Part shown: positions 8,281-15,798 of the stretch, piece after piece
How the letters are laid out: each line of letters begins with the position of its first letter
Numbering within the stretch: position 1 is the stretch's first letter
Assembly: GCA_017569305.1 (NCBI GenBank)
Contig: CP069418.1
Span: 2,170,001-2,234,000, forward strand
Reading direction: 5' to 3'
Source: Clostridiales bacterium FE2011
GTDB taxonomy: Bacteria > Bacillota > Clostridia > Christensenellales > Aristaeellaceae
DNA length: 64,000 bases
Made by a program: the position numbers and the translations under genes
Notes under the pieces: generated by a model
The model's database searches: none
Seen by the model: only the letters and a program-made list of their open reading frames with translations
Told to the model about the DNA's origin: nothing

Positions 8281-8378
8281 GCGGAGCGTATGACTGCTGG
8301 GGACTGAACCTCTGTCACTGTTCTTGAAAAGAATGTGACTGAGGGTCTGTCCCCCTGTCATGTGCTCCGCGCTTTTTC
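8281..8378. repeat. Family C palindrome with terminator-like end
   Basis: The outer arms GCGGAGCGTATGAC and GTCATGTGCTCCGC enclose a second inverted pair (GGGGACTGAACCTC / GAGGGTCTGTCCCC). The right end runs into GCGCTTTTTCT, so it may terminate transcription from the left. A nearly identical copy is at 24865. Confidence 0.75.
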
Positions 8379-8393
8379 TATTTGTCATGCCTC

Positions 8394-8933
8394 TTATTTC
8401 TCAAAGAGCGCTTTGTATTCGAATAGCTTTTTCCGGATCAGGTCTTTGTGGGTGGTGTAGAAGTCCACCACCCGGTTGGCTGTCTGGAGGGCGAGGTCAT
8501 ACTCGTCCCGGGTGATGATGCCGCCAGCCAGGGCTTCGTCCAGCTCTTCCCGGTCCAGGACGCTGGGCGTGCCGTCGCTCAGGACAACCACGTCCAGCAG
8601 CAGGTCATAGAAGGCGGCGTCTCCGTTTTCGTTTACTTCGTTGCGGAGAGTGATATCCGTATACTGCTCGAAGAGGGTGCCGTCATGGAACATGGCGGTG
8701 AGGGCAAAATGGCCGCCTTCCGGTACAAGCTCCAGCCACTGGTAGCCGTTGGCTGCGATGCACAGCGGGCCTTCCGGGGAGTCCACGTATTCGGGCTCCT
8801 TCAATCCGGTAAAGGTGAGCAGGCCGATGCCGCCCTGAAAGCAGTCGTCCCGGTGATAAATGCAGGCATACTCCCGGTCGGAGTCAGAATACCATTCCCG
8901 CCGGTCCATATGCTTTTTCCTGATCGTTTTCAC
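8394..8933 (-). CDS. DUF402-domain protein
   Basis: A protein of about 179 residues. The conserved part includes a basic N-terminal KxxDRREW segment, YDLLLDVVVLSDG, and LDREELDEALAGGIITRDEYDLA, which match the DUF402 family. Some members (Ntdp/YgaC) hydrolyse nucleoside tri- and diphosphates; others are RNA-associated. The start is uncertain. A GTG at 8933 with AAAAGAGG upstream keeps the conserved basic N terminus. A TTG at 8951 and an ATG at 8909 (preceded by AGGAAAA) are alternatives. It stands alone between repeats. Confidence 0.7.
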   Translation of the reverse strand: MKTIRKKHMDRREWYSDSDREYACIYHRDDCFQGGIGLLTFTGLKEPEYVDSPEGPLCIAANGYQWLELVPEGGHFALTAMFHDGTLFEQYTDITLRNEVNENGDAAFYDLLLDVVVLSDGTPSVLDREELDEALAGGIITRDEYDLALQTANRVVDFYTTHKDLIRKKLFEYKALFEK

Positions 8934-9029
8934 AGTGTGCCTCTTTTCCAAAGGATCACCGGCCGGATGCCGGTACCCTTATTGTACAGGGAGCAGGGGA
9001 GGACGGCAAGGGGAATGGCTGGGGATAAG

Positions 9030-9195
9030 CTGCTTTGCAGCAATGAATTATCGATGTGACAAGGGGACGGCTGCCGCGCGACAATGAAATATCGATCGGA
9101 GATCGATGTGAAATATTGGCTTTCAGCCAATGTGAAATAAATCAGCTTCGCTGATTTGTGAAATATTCGACTTCGTCGAATGTGATAGTTACTGA
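9030..9195 (+). repeat. Hairpin array A5, split by a family C element
   Basis: The array begins GCTGCtttGCAGC, then ATGAATTATCGAT is interrupted by GTGACAAGGGGACGGCTG, the left motif of family C. After this come the usual four hairpins: ATCGATCggaGATCGAT, ATTGGCTttcAGCCAAT, AAATCAGCttcGCTGATTT and ATTCGACttcGTCGAAT. The end is GTGATAGTTACTGA. It covers most of the 8934-9258 gap. Confidence 0.85.
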
Positions 9196-9212
9196 AGCTT
9201 TTAGTGCACAAA

Positions 9213-9244
9213 AAAGAGAACCGTTGAGTGCAACGGTTCTCTTT
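9213..9244 (-). terminator. Terminator of exported paralog 1
   Basis: AAGAGAACCGTTG/CAACGGTTCTCTT is a perfect 13-bp stem with A-tracts and T-tracts at its two sides, 15 bases past the stop of the minus-strand gene at 9259. Confidence 0.85.
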
Positions 9245-9258
9245 TGCGCTCTAAAAAC

Positions 9259-10362
9259 TTATTCCGGCAGGCCGGGGAACTGAACGGTCTTGACCAGGGT
9301 GTTCAGATCGGCCTTGAAGGCGTCCAGGTCAGCCCAGACCATGCCTCCCTGGCCAACGGTGAGCTGGTAAGTGAAGTAGAGGGTCTTGTCATCCTTGGAG
9401 GACAGCACGCGGGAAGCGTACACGGAGTAGGGCTTGCCGTCCTTGTCGTTGGCGACGTAAATGCCCCATTCGCTGCCGTCATCCAGGGTGACCATGGTGT
9501 ATTCGGATTCTTCACGGTCGTAGAACACGTAGGAGAAGGAATTGATTTCCGCTTCAATGCGGACGGACTTGCTGCGGTCTTCCGCAGCGGCGCAGATGCT
9601 GTATTTCTGGCTGTCAACCCGGGTGATGAAGGGCTTGGCGGTGAAGGTCTCGCCGTCAAAGTGGAAATCGATGGAAGCGGGCAGATCCTGAACAATGGTC
9701 ATGCCGGGAATGGAAACGCTGTACAGCTTCGCACCCTTGCAGGCGTCAACGGTCCAGAACTTGTCCTTGACGGCACAGGTCATATTGGTTTTGATGCGTT
9801 CGATTTCAGCCATGAGCAGGTCGGTCAGCGTCTGCGCGCGGCTGTCTTCCGGCAGCTTCCGGTACATGTCCATGGAGACGCTGACATACAGCTTGGCGCC
9901 GCGCTTGATCTCATCCAGGCCAAACAGCGCAAAGGCGCTGCCGTAATCAGGATTGATATAGGCGGCAATCTTGTCAGAACCGTCCAGGAGGATGTTGTTC
10001 TCATCCGGGCACTTGTTCAGGAAGGTTTCATAGCTGTAGGAATCAACGGCATGGTATGAATACGAATAAGCATTGTCGACGTCCAGGAAGCCGCAGCTGT
10101 CTGCGCTGAAATCGCAGCACTGGGCGCCTTCGGGGCCGGGGAAGGTCACATACCAGGGTTCATCATGGGTGCTTTCAAACAGGGAGTAAGCGGAGAAAGG
10201 GGAAATGCAGACCTGGGGATAGGATTCAGCCGTCAGCAGGGTCTTGTTGAAATACATATTCTGATCGACGGTCTCCAGGTAAGGCAGTTCAGCTTCCGCA
10301 TTGGCGGCGGCGATACCGCACAGCAGCATGAGGCTCATGAGCAGAGCAAGTAACTTTTTCAT
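9259..10362 (-). CDS. Exported protein, tandem paralog 1
   Basis: A 367-residue protein with a clear signal peptide (MKKLLALLMSLMLL..., predicted cut after ANA near residue 22). It is closely similar over its whole length to the next gene (10547-11650). The mature part has many alternating strands. Two tyrosine-rich segments, CKGAKLYSVSIPGMTIVQDL and SEYTMVTLDDGSEWGIYV, are nearly invariant between the copies. No family is recognised. The start ATG has GGAGGATTAAAAAG upstream, as in the paralog. The gene has its own sigma-A promoter (10429-10457) and terminator (9213), so the pair is not an operon. A cell-surface or secreted role is inferred. Confidence 0.75.
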   Translation of the reverse strand: MKKLLALLMSLMLLCGIAAANAEAELPYLETVDQNMYFNKTLLTAESYPQVCISPFSAYSLFESTHDEPWYVTFPGPEGAQCCDFSADSCGFLDVDNAYSYSYHAVDSYSYETFLNKCPDENNILLDGSDKIAAYINPDYGSAFALFGLDEIKRGAKLYVSVSMDMYRKLPEDSRAQTLTDLLMAEIERIKTNMTCAVKDKFWTVDACKGAKLYSVSIPGMTIVQDLPASIDFHFDGETFTAKPFITRVDSQKYSICAAAEDRSKSVRIEAEINSFSYVFYDREESEYTMVTLDDGSEWGIYVANDKDGKPYSVYASRVLSSKDDKTLYFTYQLTVGQGGMVWADLDAFKADLNTLVKTVQFPGLPE

Positions 10363-10428
10363 CTTTTTAATCCTCCCGTTCGTTTTTTTCGCAGGAATCT
10401 TTTCTGTTTACACTATATACGACGCTTT

Positions 10429-10457
10429 ATTATAAGAAGAGGTTCCATAACTGTCAA
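10429..10457 (-). promoter_or_regulatory. Sigma-A promoter of paralog 1
   Basis: On the minus strand TTGACA and TATAAT are separated by exactly 17 bases. The bases before the -35 box (GTATACAAAATT) are identical to those before paralog 2. Confidence 0.85.
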
Positions 10458-10496
10458 ATTTTGTATACAGAATCCTGCATGGACGGCTGGGCACAA

Positions 10497-10530
10497 AAAA
10501 GGGAATCGCCGCTGAGGACGATTCCCTTTT
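10497..10530 (-). terminator. Terminator of exported paralog 2
   Basis: AAAAGGGAATCG/CGATTCCCTTTT stem with a 10-base loop, 16 bases after the stop of the gene at 10547. Confidence 0.85.
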
Positions 10531-10546
10531 GATTTGCTTATTTGGA

Positions 10547-11650
10547 TTATTCCGGCAGGCCGGGGAACTGGAGCGTCTGGGCGAGGGTGTTCAGATCGCC
10601 CTTGAAGGCGTCCAGGTCAGCCCAGACCATGCCGCCCTGGCCGACGGAGAGCTGATAGGTGAAGTAAAGGGTCTTGTCTTCGCTGCCGGTCAGCACGCGG
10701 GAAGCGTACACGGAGTAGGGCTTGCCTTCCTTGTCGTTGGCAACGTACAGGCCCCATTCGCTGCCGTCATCCAGGGTAACCATGGTATATTCGGACGCCT
10801 CACGGTTGTAGAACACGTAGGAGTAGGAATTGATTTCCGCCTGGATGCGGACGGACTTGCTGCGGTCTTCCGCGGCGGCGTAAACGGTGAATTCCTGGCC
10901 GTCAACCCGGGTGATGAAGGGCTTGGCGGAGAAGGTTTCGCCGTCAAAGTGGAAGTCGATGGAAGCGGGCAGATCCTGAACAATGGTCATGCCGGGGATG
11001 GAAACGCTGTACAGCTTCACACCCTTGCAGGCGTCCACGGTCCAGAACTTGTTATTGACAGCGCAGGTCATATTGGCCTGGAGGCGTTCCACTTCAGCCT
11101 TGATGAAGTCGGTCAGCGTCTGCGCGCGGCTGTCTTCCGGCAGCTTCCGGTACAGGTCCATGGAGACGCTGACATACAGCTTGGCGCCGCGCTTGATCTC
11201 GTCCAGGCCCAGCAGGGCATAGGCGTTTCCGTGGTCGGGGCTGATGTAGGCGGCAGCCTTGTCGGAACCATCCAGGATGATGTTGCTTTCATCCTCGCAC
11301 TTGTTCAGGAAGGTTTCGTAGCTGTAGGAATCAGTGGCCTGGTAGTAATACTGATAGGCGTTGTTCACATCCAGGAAGCTGGCGCTGTCCACGCTGAACT
11401 CGTTGCACTGGGCGCCTTCGGGGCAGGGGAAGGTAACATACCAGGGCTCATCATAGGTGCTCTCAAACAGGGAGTAGGCGGAGAAGGGAGAAATGCAGAC
11501 CTGGGGATAGGATTCAGCCGTCAGCAGGGTCTGGTTGATATACATATCCTGATCGACGGTCTCCAGGTAAGGCAGTTCAGCTTCCGCATTGGCGGCGGCG
11601 ATACCGCACAGCAGCATGAGGCTCATGAGCAGAGCAAGTAACTTTTTCAT
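10547..11650 (-). CDS. Exported protein, tandem paralog 2
   Basis: A 367-residue near-copy of the protein encoded at 9259-10362. The signal peptide is identical and length is equal; differences are scattered substitutions (for example DQNMYFNKT versus DQDMYINQT), not indels. The start at 11650 is used because GGAGGATTAAAAAG precedes it; the open frame to 11698 lacks a site. The duplication includes the promoter (11714-11742), so both copies should be strongly and similarly expressed unless a regulator distinguishes them. Function unknown; an exported binding or stress protein is possible. Confidence 0.75.
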   Translation of the reverse strand: MKKLLALLMSLMLLCGIAAANAEAELPYLETVDQDMYINQTLLTAESYPQVCISPFSAYSLFESTYDEPWYVTFPCPEGAQCNEFSVDSASFLDVNNAYQYYYQATDSYSYETFLNKCEDESNIILDGSDKAAAYISPDHGNAYALLGLDEIKRGAKLYVSVSMDLYRKLPEDSRAQTLTDFIKAEVERLQANMTCAVNNKFWTVDACKGVKLYSVSIPGMTIVQDLPASIDFHFDGETFSAKPFITRVDGQEFTVYAAAEDRSKSVRIQAEINSYSYVFYNREASEYTMVTLDDGSEWGLYVANDKEGKPYSVYASRVLTGSEDKTLYFTYQLSVGQGGMVWADLDAFKGDLNTLAQTLQFPGLPE

Positions 11651-11713
11651 CTTTTTAATCCTCCTGATTTTTTTCCGCAGGATTTCTTTCCTGTTCATAT
11701 ATATTCGACGATT

Positions 11714-11742
11714 ATTATAGGAAGAGAGGCCAAATAAGTCAA
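11714..11742 (-). promoter_or_regulatory. Sigma-A promoter of paralog 2
   Basis: On the minus strand TTGACT and TATAAT are spaced by 17 bases, preceded by the same GTATACAAAATT block as the paralog 1 promoter. The duplicated unit therefore includes the control region. Confidence 0.85.
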
Positions 11743-11945
11743 ATTTTGTATACAGAATGCCCCGGAAAAGCCGTTTATTTGTTTCTTTTTAAGGCCGTGG
11801 AGGATATAATGGAACATGCTTCGGGACATCGGTTTCTCATGGGACAAGGTGTGTCCCATCGGTGAAATAAGGGCTTTTGCTCACTTTATGTCCTGTTCAC
11901 CGGGAGCGGATTCAGGTACACTCGCCATCGAAAGGAGACACCGAC

Positions 11946-12467
11946 ATGGATCTGCAGAAGATCGGAACATTCCTGAAAGACCTGCGGAAGGAAAAAGGAT
12001 TAACACAGGAACAGCTGGCGGAATCCCTGAACGTTTCCAGGAGAACAGTATCCCGCTGGGAAACGGGGATGAACATGCCGGACCTGGATCTGCTGATGGA
12101 GCTTTCGGATCTCTATGCGGTGGATCTGCGGGAAATGCTCAACGGAGAAAGGAAAAGTGAGGACAAAATGAACAAGGAAATGCAGGAAACAGTATTGCAG
12201 GTTGCGGAATACAGCAACGCGGAAAAAGAGCGGGGCGCTAAGGTAGTATGCATCTATTTTATCGTCGGCATTATCGCCCTGATTGTGAACATCATCATGG
12301 ATCTTTTTATGGACATGCAGGAAACCTTCTGGGCCGGGTTCCTGGAAGGCGGTACGATCGGGCTGGCCATCGCCGCCATGATCATGGGCATCCTGTACGC
12401 GACGGGAGCGCTGAGGAAGGTCTATGCCTTCAAGATGCGGCTGATCGGAAAAGGAAAGGCGGAATAA
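11946..12467 (+). CDS. XRE-family regulator with membrane segments
   Basis: A 173-residue protein. Residues 1-60 form a helix-turn-helix (LAESLNVSRRTVSRWETGMN). Residues 95-150 contain two hydrophobic membrane spans, and the tail is basic. The ATG at 11946 follows GAAAGGAGACACC. The gene is followed after four bases by a small two-span membrane protein, so the two are probably co-translated partners. This layout, a DNA-binding head on a membrane anchor plus a small membrane partner, suggests a signal sensed at the membrane. The signal and target are unknown. Confidence 0.8.
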   Translation: MDLQKIGTFLKDLRKEKGLTQEQLAESLNVSRRTVSRWETGMNMPDLDLLMELSDLYAVDLREMLNGERKSEDKMNKEMQETVLQVAEYSNAEKERGAKVVCIYFIVGIIALIVNIIMDLFMDMQETFWAGFLEGGTIGLAIAAMIMGILYATGALRKVYAFKMRLIGKGKAE

Positions 12468-12471
12468 GACG

Positions 12472-12657
12472 ATGGAAAAGAAAACCCTGGATAAGCTGAT
12501 CATGATTGTGACGCTGCTGCTGGGTATCGCGGGACTGACCCTGATCCTGATCTCGGTGTTCGTGGAAGACGCGCCGCGCTCTGTGATGACAGCCGGAATG
12601 ATCGCCGTAGCACTTGGAACCATCCTGAATGTGGTTGTGAGAGGCAGAAGAAAGTAA
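12472..12657 (+). CDS. Small two-span membrane protein
   Basis: A 61-residue protein made almost entirely of two hydrophobic helices (about residues 8-28 and 37-54) with a basic C-terminal RGRRK tail. It starts four bases after the XRE gene stop and is followed by a terminator. No family recognised. Confidence 0.65.
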   Translation: MEKKTLDKLIMIVTLLLGIAGLTLILISVFVEDAPRSVMTAGMIAVALGTILNVVVRGRRK

Positions 12658-12668
12658 TGTGAGCCACC

Positions 12669-12699
12669 GAAAAAGAGCGCCGGAGTGGCGCTCTTTTTC
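12669..12699. terminator. Bidirectional terminator
   Basis: GAAAAAGAGCGCC/GGCGCTCTTTTTC stem with A and T tracts on both sides, between the small membrane protein gene and the convergent XRE gene at 12716. Confidence 0.85.
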
Positions 12700-12715
12700 G
12701 TTGGTGCGATTGCGG

Positions 12716-13714
12716 TTATTTTCTTTCCAACGCTTTGATGATTCCCGCGACGGCGACATAGCCGACGGCGGCGACGGGCCAGACGATCCAGGTGTTCTTC
12801 CAGTCGTTTGTCAGGAAGCTCCAGAGGAGGAAGATGGCGACAACCAGGCACCAGTAGGCGGTGGTGAGGAGGCTGGTATGCTTATTGCTTTCCTTGCTTT
12901 CGCGGGTATAATCCCCTTCCTCCAGCAGGATCTGGTAGCTGCCCCAGATGATGGATACCCGGACGATCAGCATCACGCCGATGGCGGCAAGCACCAGGAT
13001 GGCGGCGATGCCGATGACCTGCAGGAAGGATTCACCTTTGGTGAAAACCAGGCTGACGAACAGCGGGATGAGGGACGCGATGCAGAGCAGGACGCCGATG
13101 ATCAGGTAGCGATTGCGCAGGGGCAGGAACTTCTCCTGGCGGGATTTTACCATACCGGTGACGCCGTACAGGGTTTCCAGGGGCTCCTTTTCCAGCCGCT
13201 CATAGGGGGCGATCCGGAGACCGGCGGTGATGAACAGGCCGACTGCCGGGAGAATCATCAGCAGCATGACCAGGAGGCCGACGCCGCCTGCCGCTTCCGA
13301 AGACCAGTTCCAAAGCTTGAATTCATTAATGCCGCCCAGCAGGATCAGGGCCACCGGGGAAAGGATGCAGAGCAGCACGCCCAGCGCCACCCGGCGGGAG
13401 TTTTCTTCCTTAATCTTCAGGAAAGCGTTGGCTTCTTCCATGCCGATGGTCCGGACGGCTACGTCCGGCGCGGAGTCCTGGGCCAGGTCGGCGCTTGTCG
13501 CTGCCTCGGCCTGCTCCAGGTTATCCTTCAGCAGGTAATCGGTGCTGACGCCGAACAGCTCGGACAGCTGGATGATCCTTGTCATGTCCGGGATGGACTG
13601 GGCGCCTTCCCATTTGGAAACAGCCTGCCGGCTGACGTTCAGTTTCTCGGCCAGTTCTTCCTGGGACCAGCCGTTCTTCTTTCTGAGATCAATTAATTTG
13701 TCCGCAAAGATCAT
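12716..13714 (-). CDS. XRE-family regulator with multi-span membrane domain
   Basis: A 332-residue protein. A helix-turn-helix occupies residues 1-60 (LAEKLNVSRQAVSKWEGAQS). After a linker there are about seven hydrophobic segments between residues 110 and 325. The ATG at 13714 has AAGGAGGAAAACAC upstream. The open frame continues to 14173 but without a start signal, and it would run across the ArsR gene promoter. It is the third membrane-tethered XRE protein in the window and the largest. Convergent with the pair at 11946/12472, divergent from the ArsR gene. Regulatory target unknown. Confidence 0.8.
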   Translation of the reverse strand: MIFADKLIDLRKKNGWSQEELAEKLNVSRQAVSKWEGAQSIPDMTRIIQLSELFGVSTDYLLKDNLEQAEAATSADLAQDSAPDVAVRTIGMEEANAFLKIKEENSRRVALGVLLCILSPVALILLGGINEFKLWNWSSEAAGGVGLLVMLLMILPAVGLFITAGLRIAPYERLEKEPLETLYGVTGMVKSRQEKFLPLRNRYLIIGVLLCIASLIPLFVSLVFTKGESFLQVIGIAAILVLAAIGVMLIVRVSIIWGSYQILLEEGDYTRESKESNKHTSLLTTAYWCLVVAIFLLWSFLTNDWKNTWIVWPVAAVGYVAVAGIIKALERK

Positions 13715-13891
13715 TTGTGTTTTCCTCCTTGGCGTTGTCCCTTTCGGGCAAGCCCAGATTACCTGATCCCGCTGTTGCAGGCTATCAAACGGGGCTGGAA
13801 ATTCCGCAACCGGCAGTTGCAATTGTTGATTTTCCGCGGTTTCCCTGATTGTAACACAATCGTGACGGAAAGAACAGAAACAGGAGCAGGA

Positions 13892-13920
13892 TTGAGCCGA
13901 GCGGGACTTTCTGGTACAAT
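13892..13920 (+). promoter_or_regulatory. Putative promoter of the ArsR-type gene
   Basis: TTGAGC and TACAAT with a 17-base spacer, 41 bases before the ATG at 13962. Confidence 0.55.
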
Positions 13921-13961
13921 GATTCTGATATAAGAGCGAAGAAGAACGGAGGGACGCGGCA

Positions 13962-14252
13962 ATGGAAAGCCAGTACGCAAAGATGGCGAAGATGTTTAAG
14001 GCCCTGTCTGATCCGAAGCGGGTCAAGATTGTGGACATGCTTTCCTGCGGGGAGATGTGTGGCTGCGTCCTGCTGAAATGCTTTGAGATTACCCAGCCCA
14101 CCCTGGCCCACGATATGAAGGTGCTGACGGAGGCCGGGATTGTGACCAGCCGGCGGGACGGGAAAAAGACCATTTATTCCCTGGACCGGAAAGCCCTGGA
14201 AAAGATGAATATCAAGCTGCAGAACATGGTGAAGGCGGACTGCGGCGACTGA
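13962..14252 (+). CDS. ArsR/SmtB-family metal(loid)-responsive repressor
   Basis: A 96-residue winged-helix protein: residues 5-25 helix, then a CGEMCGCVLLKCFEIT segment (Cys29, 33, 35, 40), the recognition helix around QPTLAHDMKVLTEAGIV and the wing RRDGKKTIYSL. In ArsR and CadC a CxC pair at this place (usually ELCVCD) binds arsenite or soft metals and releases DNA. Here CGC is present, so thiol-based metal or redox sensing is plausible. No arsenic or metal pump is adjacent; a terminator follows, so it regulates genes elsewhere, or itself. ACGGAGGGACG precedes the start. Confidence 0.8.
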   Translation: MESQYAKMAKMFKALSDPKRVKIVDMLSCGEMCGCVLLKCFEITQPTLAHDMKVLTEAGIVTSRRDGKKTIYSLDRKALEKMNIKLQNMVKADCGD

Positions 14253-14293
14253 GGCATATCAAGGATTGTAAAACTGTATACCGGATCCGTTTC

Positions 14294-14330
14294 TCAATAG
14301 AAATATAGAAATATTTCTATTGATTTTTTG
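14294..14330 (+). terminator. Terminator of the ArsR-type gene
   Basis: TCAATAGAAATAT and ATATTTCTATTGA form a perfect AT-rich stem followed by TTTTTTG. Confidence 0.8.
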
Positions 14331-14388
14331 TATGCGTTCGGATAGAATGAAGCCGGGACGAGGTCCCGTGAAAAGGAGGGAAAAACCC

Positions 14389-15237
14389 ATGAAGAAGATT
14401 ACTGCCCTGTTTCTTTCCCTGGTGCTCCTGCTGACCGCGGCTGCCGCCCTCGCGGAGGGTGAGATCCTGATGGGCCAGGTGGACTATGCCGCCCATGGCG
14501 ACAAGGCCTTTGCCGTGATTACCGTAGCGGTGCAGGATGACGTGATCCTGGCTGCGAAGATCGATGAATTCCAGTTCATCACTGACCGTGAGGACCTGAA
14601 GGCTGTCGGTGTGCCGAACAGCGACGGCGGTTTCGGCCAGAGCTATCCGGAAGGCCAGGTGCTGGGCTCCAAGCGGGCGAACAGCGACCTGTACAGCCTG
14701 AACATGCAGCGCGCCGGTTCCACCGTGCAGATCGCCGCGAACTTCAACGCGATCGAAGCCTACGCGAAGGGCAAGACCATCGCGGAGCTGGAAGCCGCTG
14801 TGAACGGATATACCGAGGAAACCAAGGCGGAGTTCATTGACGCCGTCACCGGCGCCACCACCGCCGACACCTGGGGCTACATGCGGGGCATTGTGGCCGC
14901 TGCCAAGGCCGCGAAAGCCCAGACCGGCACCTACACCTTCTGCAACAAGACCGGCGAGATGGTTACCGAGCTGTACCTGATCGACAACCTGACCGGCGAA
15001 AAGGGTCCCAACTACGCGGTGAACGGTTTTGCTGCCGACGCCACCTACGTGGTGACCCGCACCGTATCCGCGGAAGATATTGAAGCCGGCTACAGCATGA
15101 CCGTTGCCTTCAAGACCGAGGGCGGCTATGAAGCGAAGTTCGAAACCCTGCACATCGAGGTGGCTCCGATCACCCTGCTGGCGCAGGACGCCCTGAGCGG
15201 CGCGACCCCGATCAGCTTCTTCGCTCCGGCGGAATAA
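14389..15237 (+). CDS. Exported protein with FMN-attachment-like motifs
   Basis: A 282-residue precursor with a signal peptide cut probably after ALA near residue 22. Residues 25-175 resemble an extracytoplasmic FMN-binding domain. It ends in D151-A-V-T-G-A-T157 followed by an amphipathic helix, where the family carries the D-x-x-S/T-G-A-T/S motif that is flavinylated on Thr by ApbE. A second, beta-rich domain (about 180-265) ends in D267-A-L-S-G-A-T273, a perfect match to the same motif close to the C terminus. No ApbE or electron-transfer partner is next to it. AAAAGGAGGG precedes the start; a terminator follows. Flavin loading is inferred from the motifs. Confidence 0.6.
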   Translation: MKKITALFLSLVLLLTAAAALAEGEILMGQVDYAAHGDKAFAVITVAVQDDVILAAKIDEFQFITDREDLKAVGVPNSDGGFGQSYPEGQVLGSKRANSDLYSLNMQRAGSTVQIAANFNAIEAYAKGKTIAELEAAVNGYTEETKAEFIDAVTGATTADTWGYMRGIVAAAKAAKAQTGTYTFCNKTGEMVTELYLIDNLTGEKGPNYAVNGFAADATYVVTRTVSAEDIEAGYSMTVAFKTEGGYEAKFETLHIEVAPITLLAQDALSGATPISFFAPAE

Positions 15238-15265
15238 GAACCTGAACGGTATTCACAGACAAAAG

Positions 15266-15296
15266 AACCGGGAGACTGATTTTTCGTCTCCCGGTT
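15266..15296. terminator. Bidirectional terminator
   Basis: AACCGGGAGAC/GTCTCCCGGTT stem with A-rich and T-rich sides, between two convergent genes. Confidence 0.85.
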
Positions 15297-15304
15297 TCAT
15301 ATGT

Positions 15305-15772
15305 TTACAGCACTTTGCGGACCATGACCACTTCATCATCCCGGGAACTGATCTCAAATCCGTTTTTGAGGAACAGCTTCCAGGAGGGATTGTCCGCGGC
15401 GATGTCGTCATACAGGATGGCGATCCCGCTCCTTTTCGCCGCTTCGCAGAGCAGCCGGATGCCTTCCGAGCCGTAGCCGCGGTTTCTGTATCTGGCGAGG
15501 ATGATCACGTCGCAGATATGGATGTTCCGCTTTTCATCCAGGTGCCAGGCAATCTCGCCTACAAATTCCCCGGTCTCTTCATCCTGCAAGTAGCGGTAAA
15601 ACCGCTTTCCTTCCGGGTTTCCGATCCAGTATTGATACCAGCTTTCCCATTTTTCCCGGGGAAAGGGAATGGTTCCGCCCCAGGCGTTGTTGTAGGACAT
15701 GGTGTCCGGATCGGCCAGCAGGCTTTCCCGGAATCCCAGGTCTTCCAGGGCCGGTTGATAACATTTGATCAT
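15305..15772 (-). CDS. GNAT-family N-acetyltransferase
   Basis: A 155-residue single-domain acetyltransferase. The acetyl-CoA pyrophosphate loop is RNRGYGSEG (about residues 95-103), preceded by the ICDVIILARY strand. The C-terminal half has the usual N.SW.LFLKNGFE motif B. Substrate unknown. GTGAGGAAACC precedes the start. It is 26 bases downstream of the TlpA-like gene on the same strand and may be co-transcribed with it and the second GNAT at 16345. Confidence 0.85.
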   Translation of the reverse strand: MIKCYQPALEDLGFRESLLADPDTMSYNNAWGGTIPFPREKWESWYQYWIGNPEGKRFYRYLQDEETGEFVGEIAWHLDEKRNIHICDVIILARYRNRGYGSEGIRLLCEAAKRSGIAILYDDIAADNPSWKLFLKNGFEISSRDDEVVMVRKVL

Positions 15773-15798
15773 TTGGTTTCCTCACAGGTACGGGATGC

